Source of the DNA: CAZQBY01 sp964540655
Lineage (GTDB): Archaea > Altiarchaeota > Altiarchaeia > JAFGQM01
Length of the DNA stretch: 40,076 nucleotides
Assembly (NCBI GenBank): GCA_964540655.1
Contig: CAZINR010000005.1
Location: forward strand, 1 to 40,076
Direction: 5' to 3'
How positions within the stretch are numbered: the stretch's first letter is position 1; the number at the start of each line of letters is the position of its first letter. Positions 1-6,630 of the stretch are shown piece by piece. A model generated the notes under the pieces. That model was given only the letters and a program-made list of their open reading frames with translations. It searched no databases and was not told where the DNA came from. The translations under genes and the position numbers were made by a program.

Positions 1-595
1 AGAAGATGGCAACTGTGGTTATAGGGCCGGAGTAGGACAGCAGAGGCTTTACTTTGCTGGAAGCGAACCTCCTCACCAGCTCTGCCGCTCCGAAGGGTAT
101 GAGTATCAGCTTGGCGAGAGAGAAGAACAGATCCAGCGGGTTCAAATCGACCAGGACCCCGGTCAGCGGCTTGACGACAAGGGGCGTCACCACCGGCGCC
201 AGGAGGGTCGTGAGCGCGGTTATCATGAGTGCGAGGGCGGCGTTCTTGCGCAGCCTCCCTATGTAGAAGGCGTTGGCCATGGCCGACGGTATGGCCGAAT
301 AGAGTATGAGGCTCAGGGCCAGCTCCCTCTCAAGGGCGAAGGACAAAAGATAGGCAATCAGGGGGCTGAGCACGAATACCAGGAGCAGGGCGGTCAGGAG
401 CTCCCTCTTGTATTTCAGGGTCCGGCCCAACTCGGAGAGGTCTATCTTCAGGCTGGTGAAGAACATCACTACAAGCAGGAAATAAATGGCGTACGGGGTC
501 ACGTGCATCCCCGCCTGCGGCACGGCCAGTCCCAGTATGATTGCGGCCAGAAGAAAGAGCCAGAGCTCCTCGGAGAGGAAGCTCCGCAGACCCAT
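1..595 (-). CDS. Bile acid:sodium symporter-like (SBF/BASS) membrane protein, C-terminus outside window
   Basis: Reverse-strand frame opening with ATG at 593-595 and running off the left edge, so about 198 N-terminal residues are visible. Translation gives successive hydrophobic helices (residues about 9-26, 34-47, 63-85, 89-102, 118-145) joined by short basic loops, with the segments LFLLAAIILGLAVPQ and YSAIPSAMANAFYIG. This resembles the N-terminal half of the SBF/BASS secondary transporter family, which moves organic anions with sodium. It begins 2 nt after the stop codon of the upstream OB-fold gene, so the two are probably cotranscribed. The substrate cannot be inferred, and the conserved C-terminal half is not in view, so the family call is moderate. 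Alternatives are another 10-TM carrier such as an auxin-efflux-type protein. Confidence 0.68.
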   Translation of the reverse strand, partial: MGLRSFLSEELWLFLLAAIILGLAVPQAGMHVTPYAIYFLLVVMFFTSLKIDLSELGRTLKYKRELLTALLLVFVLSPLIAYLLSFALERELALSLILYSAIPSAMANAFYIGRLRKNAALALMITALTTLLAPVVTPLVVKPLTGVLVDLNPLDLFFSLAKLILIPFGAAELVRRFASSKVKPLLSYSGPITTVAIF

Positions 596-597
596 CT

Positions 598-897
598 TTA
601 CTCCTTGTCCTTCTTGACTACGGTCAGGGTCCCGAACTTTCCGGCGGTGAGCTGCATGTTGCCCTGCCACTCGGAGACATAGCCGTTGCTTATCTTGACC
701 TTGTCCCCTTCCTTGACCTCGTCGACCTGCTCGTTCCAGAGGGACAGGTCTATCTCGCCAGTGTCGTCCTTGACCTTGGCGGTCGCCACTTTGCCGGCCC
801 TGCCGTACTTTTCGAACTCTCTCGCCTCTCCGATCGAGGCCACCTCGACCTCGATGTCCACGTTGCCCGTCCGGGGCTTAAGCTCGTTTATTTTCAT
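598..897 (-). CDS. Single-OB-fold ssDNA-binding protein (RPA/SOSS-B-like)
   Basis: A 99-aa protein that is essentially one OB fold. The order of motifs matches archaeal single-OB SSBs of the Sulfolobus SSB/human SOSS-B type: an N-terminal MKINELKPRTGNVDIEVEV strand region, then the KVKDDTGEIDLSLWNE strand pair with an exposed Trp, then VKEGDKVKISNGYVSEWQG and QLTAGKFGTLTV. Such proteins coat single-stranded DNA during replication and repair. There is no acidic, disordered C-terminal tail like the one found in Sulfolobus SSB; it simply ends in a short charged stretch. It lies just upstream of the SBF-like transporter gene, which is probably an incidental operon partner. An RNA-binding role for a stand-alone OB protein cannot be excluded. 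Confidence 0.82.
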   Translation of the reverse strand: MKINELKPRTGNVDIEVEVASIGEAREFEKYGRAGKVATAKVKDDTGEIDLSLWNEQVDEVKEGDKVKISNGYVSEWQGNMQLTAGKFGTLTVVKKDKE

Positions 898-968
898 TTT
901 GAGTTTTCAGCGGGTTATTTTGCAGAGCGATTATAAAAACTTTTCTTGCGCGTCCGTCAAAGAAACAC

Positions 969-1256
969 ATGGAAGTCCAATTCTCCGGCATCGACACGGA
1001 TAGGGAAGAAAAAGAGCTGCTGAACGAGCTGAGCGAGAAATTCTGCAAGGGCTGCCACGGCATAGAGTCGTTGCACGTGAACGTGAAGGAGCATAGGAAG
1101 GCGGGGAACAGGTCCAAGTACACCGTCCAGGTGCGCGCGAAGCTGCCCCGGGTCAACATAAACACCGCCGAAGCGACGGACTGGGAATTCGAGAAGGCCG
1201 CCCGCGGCGCCTTCGACAAACTGTCGCGCGAGATAAAGAAGGACATCAAGTACTGA
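969..1256 (+). CDS. RaiA/HPF-like (S30AE) small protein
   Basis: 95 aa with a beta-alpha-beta-beta-beta-alpha pattern: a short first strand (MEVQFSGI), a helix rich in Glu and Lys, three strands (ESLHVNVKEH, SKYTVQVRAKLPR, VNINTAEATDW) and a closing amphipathic helix (FEKAARGAFDKLSREIKKDI). This layout, with a final helix of the type A-x-D-K-L-x-x-x-I-K-K, is that of the ribosome-hibernation family S30AE (RaiA/HPF/YfiA). Members bind the 30S decoding region and silence ribosomes under stress. Identity by eye is weak and archaeal members are divergent. A TATA-like element lies at 931-938. The gene is divergent from the OB-fold gene and overlaps the convergent PLD gene by 11 nt. Confidence 0.5.
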   Translation: MEVQFSGIDTDREEKELLNELSEKFCKGCHGIESLHVNVKEHRKAGNRSKYTVQVRAKLPRVNINTAEATDWEFEKAARGAFDKLSREIKKDIKY

Positions 1257-1803
1257 GGGAGCGGATATAATCCTCGAGGAGCGAGGCAAGACGGCGGTCC
1301 GATATTATCACGTTGGCCTCGTTGTTCTTCTCCAGGCTGTGATAGGACCAGTTAGTCGAGCCCAGCACCACGATTTGACCGTCTATGACTATGAGCTTGG
1401 CGTGCAGCGTGCCGTCGCCGGAGAACATGCTCACAGGCACGTTATTCCTCTGCAGGTGCCTGAGCGCCCTTTCGTTGCCCTCCGGCCAGTCGTCCAGGAC
1501 CACGCTGACATCCACCCCCCTGTTGCGCGCGGCAACCAGCTGACTGACCAGCTTGTTCACGCCGGATTCCCTGTATTCGGGCGCGGTCTGGTAATTCATG
1601 GAGAACATGGACATGTGGACGCTCCCCCGGGCACCTGCGATGAGGGGGGCAACTGCGTCGTAGTAATCGCCGTCTGTAACAACTTCTATGGACCCGTCCT
1701 TGAGCACTATCGGGTCGAACGCGTAATAAAATGCCTCGGCTGCGACTATGCCGATCAGAAAACCGATGAAGAGCAGTAGGAGCGGGTTCTTGACAAAACG
1801 CAC
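1246..1803 (-). CDS. Membrane-anchored single-HKD phospholipase D-like nuclease
   Basis: 185 aa, GTG start at 1801-1803. An N-terminal hydrophobic segment (LLLLFIGFLIGIVAAEAFYYAF) acts as membrane anchor or uncleaved signal. The rest is a PLD-like domain with one HKD motif, HAKLIVIDGQ followed by VVLGSTNWS (H-x-K-x4-D then G-S-x-N). One HKD motif per chain is typical of the Nuc/EDTA-resistant nuclease subgroup, which dimerises to form the active site and cleaves nucleic acid phosphodiester bonds. The middle segment (VSVVLDDWPEG, VPVSMFSGDGTLHAK) fits that family. The catalytic domain probably faces outside, which suggests processing of external DNA, but this is inference. It overlaps the convergent RaiA-like gene at its 3' end. 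Confidence 0.8.
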   Translation of the reverse strand: MRFVKNPLLLLFIGFLIGIVAAEAFYYAFDPIVLKDGSIEVVTDGDYYDAVAPLIAGARGSVHMSMFSMNYQTAPEYRESGVNKLVSQLVAARNRGVDVSVVLDDWPEGNERALRHLQRNNVPVSMFSGDGTLHAKLIVIDGQIVVLGSTNWSYHSLEKNNEANVIISDRRLASLLEDYIRSLST

Positions 1804-1865
1804 GCAGATTTTGAGGCAGGGCGGATTAATAGTTTGGCGCGCAGAATATTATCCTCTTGGGATAA

Positions 1866-3062
1866 TCAGGACCTAAGGTACTTCCTGGCGTAGACCAGAA
1901 GCTTGGGCTTCTTGACCAGCATCTTGAGCAGGAAAGAGGTCTTGCCCTTCTGCATCTTGTCCAGGTCCTCGCTGCTGAGGTTGTCGGCGAACCACTCGAA
2001 GTCCTGGTCGGAGAGTTTCTCGGCGAAATAGCGGAGCTTCAGCAGCTTCTGCATGCGGACGCCGTCCGTATCCTTCCACCCCTTCTCATAGCCGGAGAGC
2101 CTCTTGGCGGACGTGTCTCCCTCCTCAATTGCCTCGGCGGCAGTCCTGCCGCATATCTCGGCCGCGTAGAGGTTGGTGGACATCCCGCCGCCGTGTATGG
2201 GGTTGACCATCTGGGCCGAATCTCCCACCAGCATGAGGTTGTCCTTTACGAACGGCTCGTCCATATGGGCCGAGACGGGAACTCCGCCCGCATTCACCTC
2301 CACGGGAGAAGCGTCCCTGAAGAAATGGGGATTGTCCGCGATGAACCTCTCCAGGTAGGAGCGCGCGGTCTTCTTCTCGTTGGCAGTTCCTGTTATTCCT
2401 ATACCCACGTTGGCAAGGTCGTCCCCCTTGGGAAAGACCCAGAGATAGCCCTTGGGCGCTATCTTGTTGCCGAACCACATGTGTATCTTCTCCGTGTCGA
2501 GGTTCTCCACCCCGGCCATCTCGTACTGGAAGCCGGAGATATAATCCTTCATTTTGTTGGTGGTCCTCAAACCGGCCATGCGCCCTATCTTGGACTCTAC
2601 GCCGTCCGCACCCACCACGATTTTGGATTTGAACTCCACCGGATCTCCCATGAAATCGGCCTTGACTCCGGCTATCTTGCCGCTCTCCTCGATCAGCCCG
2701 GTGGCGGTCGTCCTCACCATGCAGTCGGCACCCGCCTTTATGGCATCCTTGGCAAGATGCTTCTCGAAAACCTTTCTTTCCAGCAGGTATCCCTTGGAAT
2801 CCGGGCTTTTCATAACCACCTGCTTGCCGCTGGGCGACCACAGCACGGCCCCATCCAGCTCGTTTGCCACGTACTTCTTATTGAACCTTACCCCGGCCCT
2901 CTCGAAGCCCCTGATGCTTATGCCCTCGGCGCAGCGCTTGGGGGAGCCTATCTCCGCGTCCTTCTCCATGAGCAGAACAGAAAGCCCCCTTTCCGCGCAG
3001 GTCCTGGCGGTCATGCACCCTGCCGGGCCTGCGCCCACCACTATGACGTCGTATTCGCTCAT
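1866..3062 (-). CDS. Geranylgeranyl reductase / digeranylgeranylglycerophospholipid reductase
   Basis: 398 aa counted from the ATG at 3060-3062. The frame is open further upstream, but that stretch is the ferredoxin gene in another frame, so the shorter start is chosen; it places the FAD-binding motif DVIVVGAGPAGCMTA immediately at the N-terminus. Further landmarks are SPKRCAEGIS, the second flavin-contact segment VGDSAQMVNPIHGGGMST, and VFPKGDDLANVGIGI. The enzyme saturates the isoprenoid double bonds of archaeal ether lipids (or of geranylgeranyl precursors) using reduced flavin. Its start overlaps the ferredoxin stop (ATGA), which points to a dedicated electron donor. Related flavoproteins act in bacteriochlorophyll synthesis, but in this archaeal context lipid reduction is the likely role. 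Confidence 0.9.
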   Translation of the reverse strand: MSEYDVIVVGAGPAGCMTARTCAERGLSVLLMEKDAEIGSPKRCAEGISIRGFERAGVRFNKKYVANELDGAVLWSPSGKQVVMKSPDSKGYLLERKVFEKHLAKDAIKAGADCMVRTTATGLIEESGKIAGVKADFMGDPVEFKSKIVVGADGVESKIGRMAGLRTTNKMKDYISGFQYEMAGVENLDTEKIHMWFGNKIAPKGYLWVFPKGDDLANVGIGITGTANEKKTARSYLERFIADNPHFFRDASPVEVNAGGVPVSAHMDEPFVKDNLMLVGDSAQMVNPIHGGGMSTNLYAAEICGRTAAEAIEEGDTSAKRLSGYEKGWKDTDGVRMQKLLKLRYFAEKLSDQDFEWFADNLSSEDLDKMQKGKTSFLLKMLVKKPKLLVYARKYLRS

Positions 3063-3235
3063 TTCTTGAGGCTCATCGCCCTCACAGGGCAGTATTTCAC
3101 GCAAGTGGCGCAGTCCACGCACTTGTCCCTGTCCACCTTTATGACGGTCTCCTCCAGGGTTATGGCATCGGTTGGGCAGACCCCGACGCACCCTCCGCAG
3201 TGCATGCACACCCGCTTGTCACATACAGCGACCAT
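3059..3235 (-). CDS. Small 2[4Fe-4S] ferredoxin coupled to geranylgeranyl reductase
   Basis: A 58-aa gene with ATG at 3233-3235 and TGA at 3059-3061. It carries two complete cluster motifs of the form C-x2-C-x2-C-x3-C-P: CMHCGGCVGVCP and CVDCATCVKYCP, separated by the linker TDAITLEETVIKVDRDK. This is a classical 8Fe-8S ferredoxin. The stop codon overlaps the start of the reductase gene in an ATGA junction, so translation is probably coupled. In Methanosarcina a ferredoxin is known to be needed with geranylgeranyl reductase for full saturation of archaeal lipids made in a heterologous host, so an electron-donor role here rests on established precedent plus this gene order. Confidence 0.9.
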   Translation of the reverse strand: MVAVCDKRVCMHCGGCVGVCPTDAITLEETVIKVDRDKCVDCATCVKYCPVRAMSLKK

Positions 3236-3263
3236 CTCGGTATTTCGAACATATGAACTAAAA

Positions 3264-3287
3264 AACTTTTAATGATCATTAAAAGTT
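3264..3287. promoter_or_regulatory. Perfect 24-bp palindrome in divergent promoter region
   Basis: The 89-nt gap between the ferredoxin start (3235, minus) and the DUF429 start (3325, plus) contains a perfect 24-bp palindrome centred between 3275 and 3276, core TTTTAATGATCATTAAAA. It lies about 40 bp upstream of one start and 50 bp upstream of the other. Its A/T-rich arms could serve as part of two opposite promoters or as an operator for a dimeric regulator. A separate TATA-like run lies at about 3303-3317 on the plus side. Confidence 0.5.
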
Positions 3288-3324
3288 CTCGATTATTAAG
3301 CGTTTAAAATATAAATACCTGACC

Positions 3325-3876
3325 ATGGTCAGGGTGGTGGGCATAGACCTCGCGGGCAGCGAGAAGAACGACACCGGCTTCTGCGTTCTGGTCGGCGAGA
3401 ACGGCGAAAAGAGGGTCAAGACTACTATACTGAAGAGCGACGATGAGATAATCCTGCAGTGCAGGCTTGTCAAGCCCGAGATAATCGCCATGGACGCACC
3501 CCTGAGCTCCGCCAAGAACGGCTTTATGAGAAGGGCGGATGAGGAGCTGCGCGAGTACGGCGCCCTGCCGCATAACCTGAGGGGCATGGCATACCTCGTG
3601 GAGCGGGGAATAGAGCTGGGCAACCGCCTCAAGAGCGAGTTCAAAGTCATCGAGGTGTTCAACACCGCCACCGCCAAGATACTGGGGTTCCATGACAAGG
3701 ACGGCGTGGAGATGCAGAAGAAGCTGGCGCCGATGGTTAAGGGCCTCACCGACAGGATAATGAGCAAGGACGAGCTGGACTCTGTGAGCGCGGCGCTGGC
3801 CGCCTACCTGCACCTCAAGGGCAGGACGGAAGAGGTGGGTGACGACCAGGGCAGGATAGCCATACCGAAGGTCTGA
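3325..3876 (+). CDS. DUF429 family protein, predicted RNase H-fold nuclease
   Basis: 183 aa. The N-terminal strand VRVVGIDLAGSEKNDTGFCVL has the G-I-D-x-A/G signature of an RNase H/actin-like fold. A second acidic strand follows (KPEIIAMDAPLS), and a late acidic helix carries DELDSVSAALAAYLHL. This order is characteristic of DUF429, a family annotated as predicted nuclease with no established substrate. The conserved middle segment LRGMAYLVERGIELGNRL and the strand KVIEVFNTATAKILG fit the family. The gene stands between the divergent ferredoxin/reductase pair and a membrane-protein operon, with a separate promoter for the next gene, so no function can be read from context. Confidence 0.8.
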   Translation: MVRVVGIDLAGSEKNDTGFCVLVGENGEKRVKTTILKSDDEIILQCRLVKPEIIAMDAPLSSAKNGFMRRADEELREYGALPHNLRGMAYLVERGIELGNRLKSEFKVIEVFNTATAKILGFHDKDGVEMQKKLAPMVKGLTDRIMSKDELDSVSAALAAYLHLKGRTEEVGDDQGRIAIPKV

Positions 3877-3908
3877 GCTTTTTTAATCCTAACCATTAAT
3901 TAGAGAAA

Positions 3909-4259
3909 ATGCTGGAATTGGTCATACCCTTCCTAGGAGAAATGTTCAACATCGGCACTATGAGCACGGAGGTGATGTTCGGTCTCAAGATAGTGGCTCT
4001 GGTCATGCTCTACGGCTACATGCACATGAACCTGGGGGGAGGGGTGCTGTCCACGGCCATATTCCTGATATTCGGCTACTATTTCGTCTTCTACGCGAAC
4101 GGGATTCTCGCAGTCATGATACTTGTGCTGTTCTTCCTCATGATACACGGCTTCGACATATTGTGGGGCGGCGACATAGTCAAGGGCAACCTCGGGGAGA
4201 TGCGCGCGGCAAAGGGCGCCGCCATGGAGGGCCCCTACCGCCCGCATGTGCCGCCATAG
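3909..4259 (+). CDS. Small integral membrane protein, unknown function
   Basis: 116 aa with three strongly hydrophobic stretches (about residues 24-39, 46-66 and 66-87) and a short hydrophilic C-terminus ending in Pro-rich HVPP. No domain is recognised. A TATA-like element at 3879-3887 is centred 26 nt before the ATG, so the mRNA is probably leaderless and begins an operon. The next gene follows after 7 nt and the radical SAM gene overlaps that one, so the three products are likely made together. A role as membrane partner or anchor for the radical SAM enzyme, or for whatever it modifies, is only a guess from this spacing. Confidence 0.7.
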   Translation: MLELVIPFLGEMFNIGTMSTEVMFGLKIVALVMLYGYMHMNLGGGVLSTAIFLIFGYYFVFYANGILAVMILVLFFLMIHGFDILWGGDIVKGNLGEMRAAKGAAMEGPYRPHVPP

Positions 4260-4266
4260 ATGAAAG

Positions 4267-4509
4267 ATGGACATATTCGGTAGCGCGGAAACGGTGTGGC
4301 TGCTGGTCAGGATATTCCTGGTCATAACCATATTCGGATTCGTCCGCAACTGGACAGGCAACACCACCATGGCCCTTATAGTCGGCGGCATACTGACCTA
4401 CCTCTTCGTCTTCCGCTATCCGCTGCTCGGCGTCAGCTATCTAGTCCTTTCCAACATCTTCCTGCTGATATTCCTGGTGTGGGTAGTGTTCCTGTTCGTA
4501 CCCAAATGA
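4267..4509 (+). CDS. Small membrane protein (about three TM helices), unknown function
   Basis: 80 aa, almost entirely hydrophobic. Helices lie at about residues 9-25 (WLLVRIFLVITIFGFV), 32-50 and 55-77 (SYLVLSNIFLLIFLVWVVFLF), with the basic pair PK at the C-terminus. Only seven bases separate it from the preceding membrane-protein gene. Its stop codon overlaps the start of the radical SAM gene (ATGA at 4506-4509), a strong sign of translational coupling. I do not recognise a family. Its size and placement would fit a membrane subunit of a small complex. Confidence 0.7.
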   Translation: MDIFGSAETVWLLVRIFLVITIFGFVRNWTGNTTMALIVGGILTYLFVFRYPLLGVSYLVLSNIFLLIFLVWVVFLFVPK

Positions 4510-6230
4510 GGCTAACCCTAGTAGAGCGGCAGGAAGCAAGGCTCCGGTGCATACCCGACCTGGGCATGGCCTATCTCCTGGGCCAGTGCAGGGAGAGCAG
4601 CGTAGAGGCCAGCCTAGTGCAGGGGTCCCCCGATACTCTGGACTGCCTCGTCGACGATTCTGCCTTCCGCATCTTCCGAAGCGGATACAAGGAAGCGGTG
4701 AAAGAGAGGGGCGAGGACTGGCTAAGGGATTTCCTGAGATTCAACTATGAGATAGCCACGTCAAGCGAGATCGCCGACAAGGCGAACCCGGACTCTCTGA
4801 GAGACCTTTGGGAGCTCGTCACCTTCGTAAGAGAGCGCGTCTGGCCGGAGTGGCTCCCTGATTTCCTTTACAACCGCATAATGAAGAAAAAGCCGGACGC
4901 TGTCGGCTTCTCGCTCTGGGACTTCTATGACCACCCCGGCGTCGCCACGTCAATAAAGAGGGTAATAGAGCGCCTCAGGCAAGATTCGCATATGCGAGTG
5001 TTGGTCGGAGGGCCCGGGACGGTAACCAAAAGCGCGCGCAGGGACATCATGCGCATATTCAACCCCGATTACATAATCCACCACGAGGGCGAGGCGGCGC
5101 TGCTGGACGCGATTGCGATGATAGAGGCGGGCGAGGACAAGAAGCTGCCCAACCTCAGCTTCAGGGGCCATGACGGCGGGAGCAGGCCGATAGAGGACCT
5201 GGACTCGCTGGCGCTGCCCGATTTCTCTCAATTCGACCTGGATCGCTTCTTCCTCCCTATGCGCGTGCTGCCGCTGATGACATCCCGCGGCTGCCCATGG
5301 GCCAAGTGCGCCTTCTGCAACCACCACGCCACCTACAAGGGCTACAGGGAATACGGCCCGGAGCGGGTGGCCGAGACCGTTGAGCTCTACAAGAAAGAGC
5401 ACAAGACGGACATGATGATGCTCCACGACGAGACCTTCACAGCCAAGCGCGCGCATGAGATGGTCGATATCCTGCCGCAGGCCTTCTATTACTCCTATGC
5501 TTATCCCAAAGGGTTCACCAGACCCCTCCTTAAGCGGATGCGCGACAAAGGCTTCCGGGTCCTGGTGTGGGGCGTGGAATCGGGCTGCCAGCAGGTCCTG
5601 GACAGCATGCGAAAGGGCACGGACATAGGCGAGGTGGAGCGGATAATCAGAGACGCGCATGACGTGGGCATAACCAACGTCGCCTTCATCTTCTTCGGCT
5701 TCCCGGGAGAGACCAGAGAGCAGGCTGAAGAGACAATCGGATTCCTGCAGCGGAACGCTGATTACATAGAGCGCCACGCCACGACCGTCTTCCGCCTGGA
5801 GGAGGGCTCGCCCGTGTGGAGAGAACCGGACAGATGGGGCGTTAAGAAGCTGAATGGCGGGGATTACCAGGTGGACAAGGGCATGCAGAGAGGCGAGGTG
5901 CTGGATTTCCTGAGAAGCCTTAACAAGAAAAACATCAAGACATCCGCCGACACCAAGTATTACATGCCCGGCGACTCGGAGTTCCGCGCCTACTTCTTCA
6001 TGCAGGTGGTATATGGCGAGGGCTCCGGCGAATATCCTGTCAGGAACGGGATACTGGCGGGTGACGAGGTATGGCCGTCGCTGCTGATGAAAGACGTTTC
6101 AAGACCTGTGCTGAGTCTGGACAGGAGGCAGAGGGATATATATCGCAAATGCGATGGGAGGCACAAAGCGGATGCGCGTGAATTCCTGCAGTATCCGTAT
6201 GTTGTCATGTACAAAATGCCCTTCATCTGA
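4506..6230 (+). CDS. B12-binding-type radical SAM protein
   Basis: 574 aa counted from ATG 4506. A longer open frame extends upstream but overlaps the preceding membrane gene entirely, so the overlapping ATGA start is preferred. Residues about 130-210 resemble a Rossmann-like cobalamin-binding domain (DAVGFSLWDFYDHP, MRVLVGGPGTV, ADYIIHHEGE-type strand). The radical SAM core follows with cluster ligands C263, C268 and C271 in MTSRGCPWAKCAFCN. This spacing is C-x4-C-x2-C rather than the textbook C-x3-C-x2-C. Later segments include LVWGVESGCQQVLDSMRKGT and FFGFPGETREQAEETI, usual for this superfamily. Such enzymes perform methylation or other radical chemistry; the substrate is unknown. Coupled membrane proteins may point to a membrane-linked substrate. 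Confidence 0.8.
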   Translation: MRLTLVERQEARLRCIPDLGMAYLLGQCRESSVEASLVQGSPDTLDCLVDDSAFRIFRSGYKEAVKERGEDWLRDFLRFNYEIATSSEIADKANPDSLRDLWELVTFVRERVWPEWLPDFLYNRIMKKKPDAVGFSLWDFYDHPGVATSIKRVIERLRQDSHMRVLVGGPGTVTKSARRDIMRIFNPDYIIHHEGEAALLDAIAMIEAGEDKKLPNLSFRGHDGGSRPIEDLDSLALPDFSQFDLDRFFLPMRVLPLMTSRGCPWAKCAFCNHHATYKGYREYGPERVAETVELYKKEHKTDMMMLHDETFTAKRAHEMVDILPQAFYYSYAYPKGFTRPLLKRMRDKGFRVLVWGVESGCQQVLDSMRKGTDIGEVERIIRDAHDVGITNVAFIFFGFPGETREQAEETIGFLQRNADYIERHATTVFRLEEGSPVWREPDRWGVKKLNGGDYQVDKGMQRGEVLDFLRSLNKKNIKTSADTKYYMPGDSEFRAYFFMQVVYGEGSGEYPVRNGILAGDEVWPSLLMKDVSRPVLSLDRRQRDIYRKCDGRHKADAREFLQYPYVVMYKMPFI

Positions 6231-6267
6231 CCTATTTTTAAAGAGATACCGATAATTAATACGGAAA

Positions 6268-6576
6268 ATGCCCACTAAGAAAACCAAGACAAAGAAAAAG
6301 ACGCCAAGGTCCAAAACCAAGTCCAAATCTCAAAAAGACCTGCACAATAAGGTCAAGGAGCTGGAGAAGAAGCACAGCAAGCTCGCTGACATCAAGGAGG
6401 AGCTGAGGGTCATCAGCATGGAGTACGCCGACATACGCTCGCGCATAGAGGCCACGGACGTGCTCATCGACCATGTCATACACCAGCTGGACGCGGACCG
6501 CAAGATGAGGGAGATAAGCCTCGTGCTGGCGGTAATAATACTGGTCATGGTGGCGCTCATAGCTGTCACAATCTGA
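6268..6576 (+). CDS. Tail-anchored coiled-coil protein, unknown function
   Basis: 102 aa. The first 28 residues are almost pure Lys/Thr/Ser (MPTKKTKTKKKTPRSK). Residues about 28-75 form a heptad-like helix (KVKELEKKHSKLADIKEEL, then ADIRSRIEATDVLIDHVIHQL), and the C-terminus is one hydrophobic helix (ISLVLAVIILVMVALIAVTI) ending at the stop codon. This is a tail-anchored topology with a basic, probably nucleic-acid- or membrane-facing N-terminus. A TATA-like element at 6233-6243 is about 28 nt before the ATG, so it seems to be transcribed separately from the radical SAM operon as a leaderless mRNA. No family was recognised. Confidence 0.65.
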   Translation: MPTKKTKTKKKTPRSKTKSKSQKDLHNKVKELEKKHSKLADIKEELRVISMEYADIRSRIEATDVLIDHVIHQLDADRKMREISLVLAVIILVMVALIAVTI

Positions 6577-6630
6577 GCCTTTTTAAGCTTTTACATGTTA
6601 ATTTGTCACTAAGAAGTGGTTAACTAGAAG

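Noticed and set aside
3063..3209. N-terminal extension of geranylgeranyl reductase
   Set aside because: This stretch codes for the ferredoxin in another frame, and the FAD motif begins right after the Met at 3062.
2193..3272. A 359-codon open frame on the plus strand opposite the reductase and ferredoxin genes
   Set aside because: It is the complement of two well-supported genes, shows no motif, and exists because the GC-rich coding strand avoids stop codons on the opposite strand.
4296..4505. N-terminal extension of the radical SAM protein
   Set aside because: The upstream codons overlap a membrane-protein gene in another frame and lack family similarity; the ATGA start at 4506 is better.
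4986..5030. A copy of the palindromic element inside the radical SAM gene similar to that in the methyltransferase
   Set aside because: Only the 12-bp palindrome and a few following bases match; the two further stems are absent and the peptide MRVLVGGPG is normal for the domain, so it is not called an insertion.
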